From contig JAKANX010000014.1 of the NCBI GenBank assembly GCA_021823425.1, positions 1 through 16,971 on the forward strand: a stretch of 16,971 bases of DNA, written 5' to 3'. Made by a program: the position numbers and the translations under genes. This stretch comes from Microcaldota archaeon. Its GTDB lineage: Archaea; Micrarchaeota; Micrarchaeia; Anstonellales; Bilamarchaeaceae. Every line of letters starts with the position of its first letter. Position 1 is the stretch's first letter. The notes beneath the pieces were generated by a model. The model searched no databases. It saw only the letters and a list, made by a program, of their open reading frames with translations, and was not told the DNA's origin. Positions 7,316-13,079 of this stretch are shown here, one piece after another.

Positions 7316-7927
7316 TTTCACTTTTTCTTTTCCTTCCTTTTTCCCCCCATTTTCCCTGCTCTCCCCTTCGGGCTTGGGCTGCGGCTTGTCCGGCCCGATT
7401 ATGAACGTGTTGAGCATCGGAATCAAATAGAACGGAATCACTATCCCCGCTATCACGCCGGTTATTATGCGCAGCTCGTTCGTGCTCGTGCGCAGCCCGA
7501 TTAGCTGGGTTCCGCCGTCAATCCCTATCGGAATGAGGGCGATTATGAAATAGCGCAGCGGCGGCACAGTTTTTGTGTCTACCTTCATCACGAACGGAAG
7601 CAGAAACGCCCCTAGGAGCATCGCTGCGTAAATCGCCAAATCCCTTGCGCACACCGGGAACTTGTAGCCCAGCACGCTGTGGTCGTCAACTATCTGCTGC
7701 CTTCCAATTACTGCGGTTCCGTTCCTGTCGCAGTCCCCGAACGAGCCGTCCTGGTAATAGCAGATTTAGCGCGAGGCGAGCTGGTGGCAGGTGGGCGCGT
7801 AAATAGCCTGCAAAGTGGAGAAAACAGCCGGCGCGGGCTGCGCTAGGAACGGGGTGATGTAGATGGGGCCGAAGATTACCAGCCAAACAAAGACGTAGAG
7901 CCCGAAGCCCCAGTATTTCCTGTCCAT
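7307..7927 (-). pseudogene. DUF2085 family membrane protein interrupted by an in-frame TAA
   Basis: From ATG 7925-7927 the minus strand encodes a hydrophobic start (YWGFGLYVFVWLVIFGPIYI), then APTCHQLASR. A TAA follows at 7766-7768, after 53 residues. The same frame continues with ICYYQDGSFGDC, YKFPVCARDLAIY, several membrane helices and a Lys/Glu-rich tail to TAG at 7307-7309. CHQ...R(S) and VCAR...IY are the signature of DUF2085, and the stop sits where Ser normally follows Arg, so one base change (TCA to TAA) would explain it. Both halves are otherwise intact. It is a recent pseudogene, an assembly error, or less likely a readthrough case. A GTG at 7673-7675 could restart only the last 122 residues. 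A TATA-like TAATATATT lies about 25 nt before the ATG, inside the upstream gene's end. Confidence 0.8.
7316..7350 (+). terminator. U-rich 3' end of the aCPSF1 transcript
   Basis: Directly after the stop come several T-runs (CACTTTTTCTTTTCC, TTCCTTTTTCC) with no stem. This fits an archaeal U-tract terminator. The same DNA read on the minus strand encodes the Lys/Glu-rich tail of the DUF2085 protein. Confidence 0.5.
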
Positions 7928-7954
7928 CAGGAAATATGGGAATCAACCAATATA

Positions 7955-8434
7955 TTACTTGCTTCCGGACTTTTTCAGCTCCCTTTTTGTCTCTTCCACT
8001 TCCCACGGGTAGATTATCCACGCTTCCGTTGTAGAAATGTAGAAATCGGGCCTGACCATGCTCTTGGGCTTGTAGTGCAGAGCCGCTATCTTTACCTCCT
8101 TTGCCCCTGCGCGCTTCACGTGCTCCTTTGCGACCGCGAGGCTCCTTCCGGTGTCCGCGACGTCGTCAACCAGAAGAACCCTTTTCCCTTTCACGTCCAC
8201 CTGCAGGGGCTGGGTCACCCTAGGGAAATCCCTCGTTTCCCCGATTGTCTTGTAGAATTCAATCCGCACTATGGAGACGTTGGAAATGTCAAGGCGGTCC
8301 GAAAGCAGGCGCACGGGAACGAGCCCGCCACGCGATATGCCCACGAGCCAGTCGGCCTTGTAGGGGCGCGCCTTTTCCGCGAGCGCCCTGCACATTCGGG
8401 CTATCTTGGTCCAGCCCGGCTTCACAAACTCCAT
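7955..8434 (-). CDS. Purine-type phosphoribosyltransferase (HGPRT/XPRT-like)
   Basis: The 159-residue protein has the PRPP-binding motif VLLVDDVADTGRSL (residues 86-99), a substrate-side GISRGGLVPVRLL (32-44) and the late WIIYPWE (139-145) typical of small archaeal xanthine/hypoxanthine transferases. It would join a purine base to PRPP to make the monophosphate and pyrophosphate, in cytosolic salvage. ATG at 8432-8434 is chosen because the protein family begins near here and TTATAAA is centred 26 nt upstream, indicating a leaderless mRNA. Upstream extension in frame exists but would swallow the promoter. Its nearness to RuBisCO fits nucleotide salvage, though the two are not in one operon. 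The exact base specificity is not visible. Confidence 0.9.
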   Translation of the reverse strand: MEFVKPGWTKIARMCRALAEKARPYKADWLVGISRGGLVPVRLLSDRLDISNVSIVRIEFYKTIGETRDFPRVTQPLQVDVKGKRVLLVDDVADTGRSLAVAKEHVKRAGAKEVKIAALHYKPKSMVRPDFYISTTEAWIIYPWEVEETKRELKKSGSK

Positions 8435-8456
8435 GGTTGGGAACTCGCTGCGAACA

Positions 8457-8463
8457 TTTATAA
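8457..8463. promoter_or_regulatory. Shared bidirectional TATA box
   Basis: ATTTATAAG reads as a TATA element on both strands. Its centre (8460) lies 26 nt from the ATG of the plus gene (8486) and 26 nt from the ATG of the minus gene (8434). Both mRNAs would be leaderless. Neither start has a strong GGTGAT site, although GGTG sits 1 nt before the plus start. Confidence 0.6.
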
Positions 8464-8485
8464 GAATTTTAGGGGCAATCGGTGC

Positions 8486-8851
8486 ATGAAGGCAAGCGTC
8501 AAGCCGCACCCGGAGACCATATACGCGCGCATTCACAACGACGTTTCCATTATCCTCAAGGTGGATGGCGCAAGGGAAGCGAGGTGGGTGGAGGCGGAAA
8601 TTTACGTGCCCGAAAAGCTTTCGCTCGCATCGGACACGAACCTGCGCAAGGGCAGGATGCGCGTCGGGATTGTGGAAAAGGGCGAGGGCCTAGAGAAATC
8701 CGTGCGCGTGTACGCGGACGAATATACGGACGCGCAGCAGTACGCGTGCAAGGCAATCGTTTTCACCTACGACAGGGACGGGGTGATAGACGAGCGGATT
8801 GAAATCCCGTTCACCCTCAGGGCCGAGGAGCAGAAGCCTTCGGTGCTCTGA
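8486..8851 (+). CDS. Uncharacterised small beta-rich protein, 121 aa
   Basis: I do not recognise the family. The protein alternates short hydrophobic strands with charged turns (IYARIHNDVSIILKV, WVEAEIYVPEKLSLA, GRMRVGIVEKGEG, SVRVYADEY, CKAIVFTYDRDG, ERIEIPFTLRAEE). It could be an Ig-like or arrestin-like sandwich, or a small domain for partner binding. No signal peptide or membrane segment is seen. Start ATG 8486 fits the shared TATA box 26 nt upstream. The stop TGA (8849-8851) abuts the stop of the convergent RuBisCO gene with no gap between them. A large in-frame extension upstream crosses the divergent phosphoribosyltransferase and is rejected. Confidence 0.8.
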   Translation: MKASVKPHPETIYARIHNDVSIILKVDGAREARWVEAEIYVPEKLSLASDTNLRKGRMRVGIVEKGEGLEKSVRVYADEYTDAQQYACKAIVFTYDRDGVIDERIEIPFTLRAEEQKPSVL

Positions 8852-10270
8852 TTATTCCATCAGCTCCATTCCGGGCCTTCCCTTGCGCAATGCGAGCGAA
8901 TCCAGCGCCTTGGCGTGCTTGCGCTCGTACTCCAGGCCTTTCCTTATTTCATTGGGGTCGGAATAGCCCCACTTCTTGAGCGCTTCCTTCAGTTCGTAGT
9001 GCGTCTTCGCGAACTGGGGCGCCGGAACGCCTTTCATGTGCGCCTCGATCGCCTGGACGAGCGACATTGCTCCGCGCAGCGTCCCTCCCGGATGCCCGTG
9101 CACCCCGGCTCCTGCCTGTATGTTCACGTCCTTTCCGTGCAGCGCGATGAGGGCGTCCACCTTTCCGGCGTCCACTCCGCCCGAGGCGATTGCGAGCATG
9201 GGCTTTATGTGCCCGGAAAATTCCATTTCAAGGGAGCCGAGGTAGAACTTCTCCTTCACGTGCTGCTGGTCCGCAATCTCGTGCAGCCTCTTGATTACCG
9301 CGGGCGAGCCCTCCATCTTCCCGACCCCGGTGCCTATGTGCATCTGGTCGATTCCGAGGAGGCGGTAGAATTTCTCGTAGATTTGGAAATTGATTCCGTA
9401 GTTGCCGCGGTTCGGGCCCGCGAAGCCTGCGCGGTGGCCGTGGGTCGCGAACCTGCAGTGCTTGGTGTGCTCCAGTATCTCCTGCAGGGCGCTCATGCCC
9501 ATCACGTACGTGTCCAGCATCACCACGACGTGGCGCTGGAGCCCCATGCTGTTCAGGTAATCAAGCCGCTCGAGCATCCTCGAATACTTGTCCGTTATGT
9601 TGCTCGAGTAAAGGTGGCTCTGCCCGGTCTCCCCTCCGGCCTTCTCTATGGCCTTTGTGACCTCGTGCAGGCGGTCCTTCCATTTGCAGAAGTCCTGGTC
9701 CACGAGGTTCTCGTCATCCTTCACGAGGTCCAGCCCTCCCGCGAAGGCGTTGTACGCGACTCCGGCCCATTCCTTCGGAGTTAGCCCGACCTTCGGCTTT
9801 ACGATTGTGCCGACATGCGGCCTCCTGCTTTTTTCGGTGCGCGCCATTTTCCTTATTCCCTCGAGGCCGTGCACCGGCCCAGTGAACTGGTGCTGGTATC
9901 GCTTTGGCATGGAGATGTCGAATACGTAGAGCTCCTCGAGCTCCTTTAGCCCGAATATGTTGCCCATCACGGACGCCTGGAACTGCAGCACGTTCTTCGC
10001 GTCGAAGTGCTCCAGCGGGTATGCGATGTGTATGAAGCCCGAGTTCTTTTCCACCTTGTCAATCCTGAAGATGCGGGCGCGGTAGTGCGTCCACACGAAG
10101 TCGTTCATCGTGCTGAGCTTGGTCCACGAGCCCACGCTGCTCTCGGCGGCTATCGCCTCGGCGGTCTTTTCTATGGACGTGGCCGACTTGGCCCATACGA
10201 GGACTGTGAAATCGTTCTCCCTGTCCGGCCTGTATTTGAAATCCAGGTAGCTGTATCCTCCATACGCCAT
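8852..10270 (-). CDS. rbcL: RuBisCO large subunit, archaeal form III or II/III type
   Basis: The 472-residue protein has most active-site parts (spinach numbers in brackets): E43 (60) in AAESS, N104 (123) in MGNIFGLK, K158/K160 (175/177) in GTIVKPK, the carbamylation lysine and metal ligands K184-D-D186-E187 (201, 203, 204), H277/H279-R280 (292/294-295), loop-6 K318 (334) in GTGVGKMEG, S363 (379) in ASGG, and QAGAGVHGHPGG. Archaeal forms carboxylate ribulose bisphosphate from AMP or NMP breakdown to 3-phosphoglycerate. AMP phosphorylase and ribose-1,5-bisphosphate isomerase, the usual partners, are not in this window. Deviations are Ser48 for Thr65, Ala388 for Gly404 and VDAG after ASGG. ATG 10268-10270 follows GGTGAT by 3 nt. 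The catalytic lysines and metal ligands are intact, so activity is plausible. Confidence 0.96.
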   Translation of the reverse strand: MAYGGYSYLDFKYRPDRENDFTVLVWAKSATSIEKTAEAIAAESSVGSWTKLSTMNDFVWTHYRARIFRIDKVEKNSGFIHIAYPLEHFDAKNVLQFQASVMGNIFGLKELEELYVFDISMPKRYQHQFTGPVHGLEGIRKMARTEKSRRPHVGTIVKPKVGLTPKEWAGVAYNAFAGGLDLVKDDENLVDQDFCKWKDRLHEVTKAIEKAGGETGQSHLYSSNITDKYSRMLERLDYLNSMGLQRHVVVMLDTYVMGMSALQEILEHTKHCRFATHGHRAGFAGPNRGNYGINFQIYEKFYRLLGIDQMHIGTGVGKMEGSPAVIKRLHEIADQQHVKEKFYLGSLEMEFSGHIKPMLAIASGGVDAGKVDALIALHGKDVNIQAGAGVHGHPGGTLRGAMSLVQAIEAHMKGVPAPQFAKTHYELKEALKKWGYSDPNEIRKGLEYERKHAKALDSLALRKGRPGMELME

Positions 10271-10286
10271 GAAATCACCGCCGGAC

Positions 10287-10333
10287 CGTTACGGGTTTTG
10301 CCGTTGCGCGTTCCGTACTTAGCGTTCCAGCTT
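10287..10333. repeat. Degenerate intergenic repeat, copy A
   Basis: GGGTTTTGCCGTTGCG is followed by GCGTTCCG and later GCGTTCCAG. It shares GGGTTTTG(C) and GCGTTCCG with two other intergenic sites (11160-11243 and 12648-12706). Here it lies in the RuBisCO leader and has only the 5' arm of the longer copies. Confidence 0.4.
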
Positions 10334-10337
10334 ATCA

Positions 10338-10348
10338 ATTATAAATTT
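10338..10348. promoter_or_regulatory. TATA region for RuBisCO (minus) and the arrestin-like gene (plus)
   Basis: ATTATAAATTT serves the plus gene (start 10376, GGTGAT at 10367-10372) and reads AAATTTATAAT on the minus strand, about 72 nt before the RuBisCO ATG. That leaves a leader of about 45 nt containing repeat copy A. One element may drive both directions. Confidence 0.5.
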
Positions 10349-10375
10349 TTCTTACGTTGGGATTGTGGTGATTGC

Positions 10376-10834
10376 ATGGTTTTCGGAATGGGGGAGGGCA
10401 GCGTCGCGATAAATACCGAAAAGCCTTACTATGCCGAAGGCGAACTGCTCAGGGGGAGGGCGTCCCTGGATTTGAACTCCGCGAGGAAGGCCAGGGGCTT
10501 CCACATCAGGTTCTACGGCGAAATCTACGTGGGAAGCGGAAGGAACAGGCATCTTGAGCGCGTGATGGTGCAGGAGGCCATGCTTGACACGGAAAAGGAA
10601 TATCCCGCGGGCAAGCGGGACTACGATTTCCAGTTCCAGCTCCCGAAAATCCAGGTTCAGGCTCCGATAGCGACCGGAATAGGGGTGCTTGACGGGCTTG
10701 TGAACGCTTTGACGGCGGATCCGTTCGCGAGGGCGCAGTGGTTCCTTGAGGCGTCGCTGGACATACCGATGGCCGTAGATATCGGGAAGAAGCAACTCGT
10801 GAATTTCTCAAAGAATCCGAACCCGCAACCCTGA
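10376..10834 (+). CDS. Arrestin-like / Spo0M-like beta-sandwich protein, 152 aa
   Basis: The protein shows the start of an arrestin-type domain: GSVAINTEKPYYAEGELLRGRASLDL, then HIRFYGEIYV, YDFQFQLP and WFLEASLDIPMAVDIGKKQLVNF. In arrestin N domains the P-Y-x-x-G-E-x-(L/V)-x-G segment and the W-x-(L/V)-x-A-x-x-D strand occupy the same places. Only one sandwich domain is present, about half of a Spo0M or arrestin protein. A scaffolding or binding role is likely and no catalytic site is visible. ATG 10376 is preceded by GGTGAT with 3 nt between. It is divergent from RuBisCO and convergent with the SRP RNA gene, so it is a single-gene unit. Confidence 0.78.
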   Translation: MVFGMGEGSVAINTEKPYYAEGELLRGRASLDLNSARKARGFHIRFYGEIYVGSGRNRHLERVMVQEAMLDTEKEYPAGKRDYDFQFQLPKIQVQAPIATGIGVLDGLVNALTADPFARAQWFLEASLDIPMAVDIGKKQLVNFSKNPNPQP

Positions 10835-10849
10835 ACTGAAAACACGCAG

Positions 10850-11130
10850 CACTAGGATGGGCGCCCCGCATTGCCAGGTTTCCCCGGAATGTGGCCTTCG
10901 GCATCGGCTCGGCCTTGAATTCTGCAGACGCCCTGCCTTACGCTTATGGTTGCACCTTCCGGCCTGGCCAGGTTCGCATAGGGCAAAGCAATACAGAGCA
11001 AGGCGTCAGCGCTTAAAGCCCAAGTTCATTCCGAAAAGACATGACGCCGCGGGTTTTCGGTCCGCCTGAAGGGGAATTGCGGTTGCGGGGCCTTGCGGCC
11101 CCCGGGACCCCTAGCCCCGCCCTAGCCCGC
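10850..11130 (-). ncRNA. ffs: Signal recognition particle RNA (7S RNA)
   Basis: On the minus strand the transcript begins GGGCTAGGGCGGGG, as many archaeal SRP RNAs do, and its CTAGG pairs with CCTAG near the 3' end (complement of 10852-10856). Helix 8 is clear: GAACCTGGCCAGG, the GGAA loop within CCGGAAGG, then TGCAACCATAAGCG (about 10944-10977). It holds the CAGG and GCA sides of the SRP54-binding internal loop and is closed by GACGCC/GGCGTC. A 5'-domain stem GGGGCC-GCAA-GGCCCC is also present. The length, about 280 nt, fits. The 3' side reads GGTGCA where GGGAGCA or GGAAGCA is commoner. A TATA box lies 26 nt upstream and TTTT follows the 3' end. The ends are estimates. Confidence 0.88.
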
Positions 11131-11150
11131 ATTTATTTCGCTCTCTCGAT

Positions 11151-11158
11151 TATTAAAG
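11151..11158 (-). promoter_or_regulatory. TATA box of the SRP RNA gene
   Basis: CTTTAATA on the minus strand is centred about 26 nt before the GGGCTAGG start of the SRP RNA, the normal archaeal promoter spacing. Confidence 0.6.
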
Positions 11159-11159
11159 G

Positions 11160-11243
11160 TTGGTTTTGGGTTCAGGGTTCCGCGTTCCGAAACTCAACGC
11201 GAAAACAGAACGCGAAACACGGAACTGGAAACCTGAAACGCTC
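11160..11243. repeat. Degenerate inverted-repeat element, copy B
   Basis: GGGTTCAGGGTTCCGCG and TTCCGAAACTC form the left arm; GAACGCGAAACACGG and AACTGGAAACCTGAAAC form the right arm. The arms are imperfect reverse complements (GTTCCGxGTTxCG against CGxAACxCGGAAC). The element lies between the UPF0210 stop and the SRP RNA promoter, where it could act as a 3' hairpin. Confidence 0.5.
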
Positions 11244-11247
11244 CGGG

Positions 11248-12636
11248 CTAATTCCGTATGCTGTGAAGGGGCGCGGGAATCCTTCCCCCTTTTTTCAGGA
11301 ATTTCGCAGGGCTCTTCCTGTTGAGCTCTATTATAGTCGCCTTTCCGAACAGCCCGCCGAAATCCGCGTCCTGCCCCTGCTTTCCGCCGGGAACAGGGAT
11401 GAGCCGCACGCCGGTGCACTTGTTGTTCATCACTCCGATTGCCATTTCGTCGGCCATCATTCCGGCGATTTTCTCCCACGCCGTATTTCCGGGAATCGCA
11501 ATCATGTCCAGGCCGAGCGAGCACACCGCTGTCATCGCCTCTAGCTTGTCAATTGAAAGGGTGCCGTCCCTCACCGCCTCGTTCATCTTCGTGTCCTCGC
11601 TCACTGGGATGAACGCGCCCGAATATCCGCCCACCCTGCTCGTCGCCATCGCGCCCCCTGTCTTCACCGCATTCGTTAGAAGGTAGAGCGCGGCGGTGGT
11701 GCCGTGCGTCCCTGTCTGCTCCAGCCCTATTTCCTCCAGTATTTCCGCTACCGAGTCCGTGGTCTTTGTGGTGGGCGCGAGCGAAACGTCCACCGCGCCC
11801 AAGGTGGTGCCAAGCCCCTTTGCGAGCTCCTTTCCGATTAGCTCGCCTGCGCGCGTGATTTTGAACGCGGTTTTCTTTATCGTCTCGGAAACCTCGCTTA
11901 TGTCCCCTCCTACCTTCATGGAAGAGAGCGCGCTCTTCACCACTCCGGGGCCGGAGATTCCCACGTTTATCGTGCTCTCACCCCCTCCGTAGCCGTGGAA
12001 CGCGCCTGCCATGAACGGGATGTCCTCGGGCGCGTTGCACAACACGACGAATTTCGCGGCCCCGAAGCCTTTCTGGGATTTTGTCGCGGCCGCGATTTCA
12101 AGCACCTTTGCCGCGGCCATGTTTATCGCGTCCAAATTGATTCCGTTTATGCTCGTCCCCACGTTCAGGGAGCCGCACACCCCGCTCGTTTCGGAAAACG
12201 CGCGCGGCAGCGATTCAATCAATATTTCGTCCGATTTCGTAATGCCGCGCTGCACCATCGCTGAGTATCCTCCTATCAGGTCTATTCCCAAATCAGCTCG
12301 CGCCCTGTCCAGGGTTTTTGCGACGCTTACCGCTATTTCCACCCCTTGCTTTTTGTCCAGCTTGCGCACCGCGGAAGCAATCACCGATGAAACAGGGGTT
12401 ACGGCAATCCTCTTGTTCACTATCGGGATTCCGTATTTGCGCTCTAGGCGCTGGGCCTCGGGAACGAGCCTTCCGGCGGCGGACGTGAGCTTTTCATAAA
12501 TGAGGCCGCACATCTCCTTTCCGTCAGGGCTCGCGCAGTCCTGTATGTTTATTCCCATTGTCACGGCGCGTATGTCCAGGTTCTCGCGGCTCACCATGTT
12601 GATTGTTTCGATTATCTCGTTGGTTGAAAATCTCAT
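11248..12636 (-). CDS. UPF0210 (DUF711) PFL-like protein
   Basis: The 462-residue protein matches the UPF0210 family throughout: RENLDIRAVTMGI near the start, GVCGSLNVGTSINGINLDAI in the middle, STINVGISGPGVVKSAL, GLGTTLGAVDVSLAPT, and DADFGGLFGKATI with SLGLDMIAIPGNT near the end. The family has a pyruvate-formate-lyase-like barrel, but its reaction is not established, and I see no clear glycyl-radical RVxGY-type motif at the C-terminus. ATG 12634-12636 is preceded on the minus strand by GGGGTAAT. The ACT-domain gene lies 76 nt upstream on the same strand. This order (UPF0237 then UPF0210) is known from bacteria, so the two products probably work together. Length is usual for the family. Confidence 0.94.
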   Translation of the reverse strand: MRFSTNEIIETINMVSRENLDIRAVTMGINIQDCASPDGKEMCGLIYEKLTSAAGRLVPEAQRLERKYGIPIVNKRIAVTPVSSVIASAVRKLDKKQGVEIAVSVAKTLDRARADLGIDLIGGYSAMVQRGITKSDEILIESLPRAFSETSGVCGSLNVGTSINGINLDAINMAAAKVLEIAAATKSQKGFGAAKFVVLCNAPEDIPFMAGAFHGYGGGESTINVGISGPGVVKSALSSMKVGGDISEVSETIKKTAFKITRAGELIGKELAKGLGTTLGAVDVSLAPTTKTTDSVAEILEEIGLEQTGTHGTTAALYLLTNAVKTGGAMATSRVGGYSGAFIPVSEDTKMNEAVRDGTLSIDKLEAMTAVCSLGLDMIAIPGNTAWEKIAGMMADEMAIGVMNNKCTGVRLIPVPGGKQGQDADFGGLFGKATIIELNRKSPAKFLKKGGRIPAPLHSIRN

Positions 12637-12647
12637 GGAATTACCCC

Positions 12648-12706
12648 GGAGGTTTCGGGTTTTGCGTTCCGTCCAAAACGCGGAACGGTAAACTGGAAAC
12701 GGTCCT
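12648..12706. repeat. Degenerate inverted-repeat element, copy C
   Basis: GGTTTCGGGTTTTGCG and TTCCG pair with CGGAACG and GGAAAC: CGTTCCG/CGGAACG is a perfect seven-pair stem and GTTTC/GAAAC an outer one. The element fills most of the gap between the ACT gene and the UPF0210 gene, so it lies inside a likely two-gene transcript. Confidence 0.5.
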
Positions 12707-12712
12707 TTCTCA

Positions 12713-13018
12713 TCATATGCGGTGCATGTACTCGAAAATCTCCTTGTGCTGGATGTTTATCTGAAGCCCGATTTTCTTCCCCTCCTGATCCAGCTTCTTC
12801 TGCAGCGTTTCATAGTCGCAGCCCGCATTGCTGATGTCCAGCAGCATGACCATCGCGAAAACGTCCTGCATTATCGTCTGCGAGAGGTCCTCTATGTTTA
12901 CCTTGTTCTCCGCAAGCACTTTTGTCACTCCGGCGACGAGGCCGGTCCTGTCCTTTCCGAAAGCGCTTAGAACGACAATCTGCTTCTCGTCCGCCTTTGC
13001 GGAATCCTTTTCAGCCAT
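12713..13018 (-). CDS. ACT domain protein, UPF0237 family
   Basis: The 101-residue protein has one ACT domain. KQIVVLSAFGKDRTGLVAGVTKVL is the first strand and helix, NIEDLSQTIMQDVFAMVMLLDIS the middle, and INIQHKEIFEYMHRI the end. G-K-D-x-x-G-(I/L)-V-A-G-V and the terminal I-F-x-x-M-H-x-I are UPF0237 hallmarks. ACT domains bind small ligands, often amino acids, so it may sense a metabolite for its UPF0210 partner. ATG 13016-13018 is chosen because GGTG precedes it by 6 nt on the minus strand. A TTG at 13048 would add ten residues but has no ribosome binding site. Residues 1-12 are charged and look like a flexible tail. Confidence 0.93.
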   Translation of the reverse strand: MAEKDSAKADEKQIVVLSAFGKDRTGLVAGVTKVLAENKVNIEDLSQTIMQDVFAMVMLLDISNAGCDYETLQKKLDQEGKKIGLQINIQHKEIFEYMHRI

Positions 13019-13049
13019 GAAGCCCACCGCAGATGGATACGCTGCCAAT

Positions 13050-13058
13050 GATTATAAA
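13050..13058. promoter_or_regulatory. Shared TATA region of folD and the ACT gene
   Basis: GATTATAAAATATC is centred about 25 nt before the folD ATG (13080), which suggests a leaderless folD mRNA. On the minus strand TTTTATAATC is centred about 37 nt before the ACT ATG, giving a leader of about 12 nt that keeps the GGTG site. Confidence 0.55.
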
Positions 13059-13079
13059 ATATCAAGGCGAAAAACGCCC

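Noticed and set aside
7766..7768. Programmed recoding of the stop in the DUF2085 gene (e.g. pyrrolysine)
   Set aside because: The codon is TAA, not TAG or TGA, and no recoding structure is evident; a point change is simpler.
8075..8485. In-frame upstream extension of the 121-residue protein
   Set aside because: It lies wholly across the antisense phosphoribosyltransferase and the shared promoter.
10506..11544. Several open frames over the SRP RNA and its flanks
   Set aside because: They cross a structured RNA gene and repeat DNA, lack ribosome binding sites and disagree with the flanking gene phases.
12828..13079. In-frame upstream extension of FolD
   Set aside because: It crosses the antisense ACT gene; FolD proteins start at MLLYGKELAE-like sequence and a TATA box sits between.
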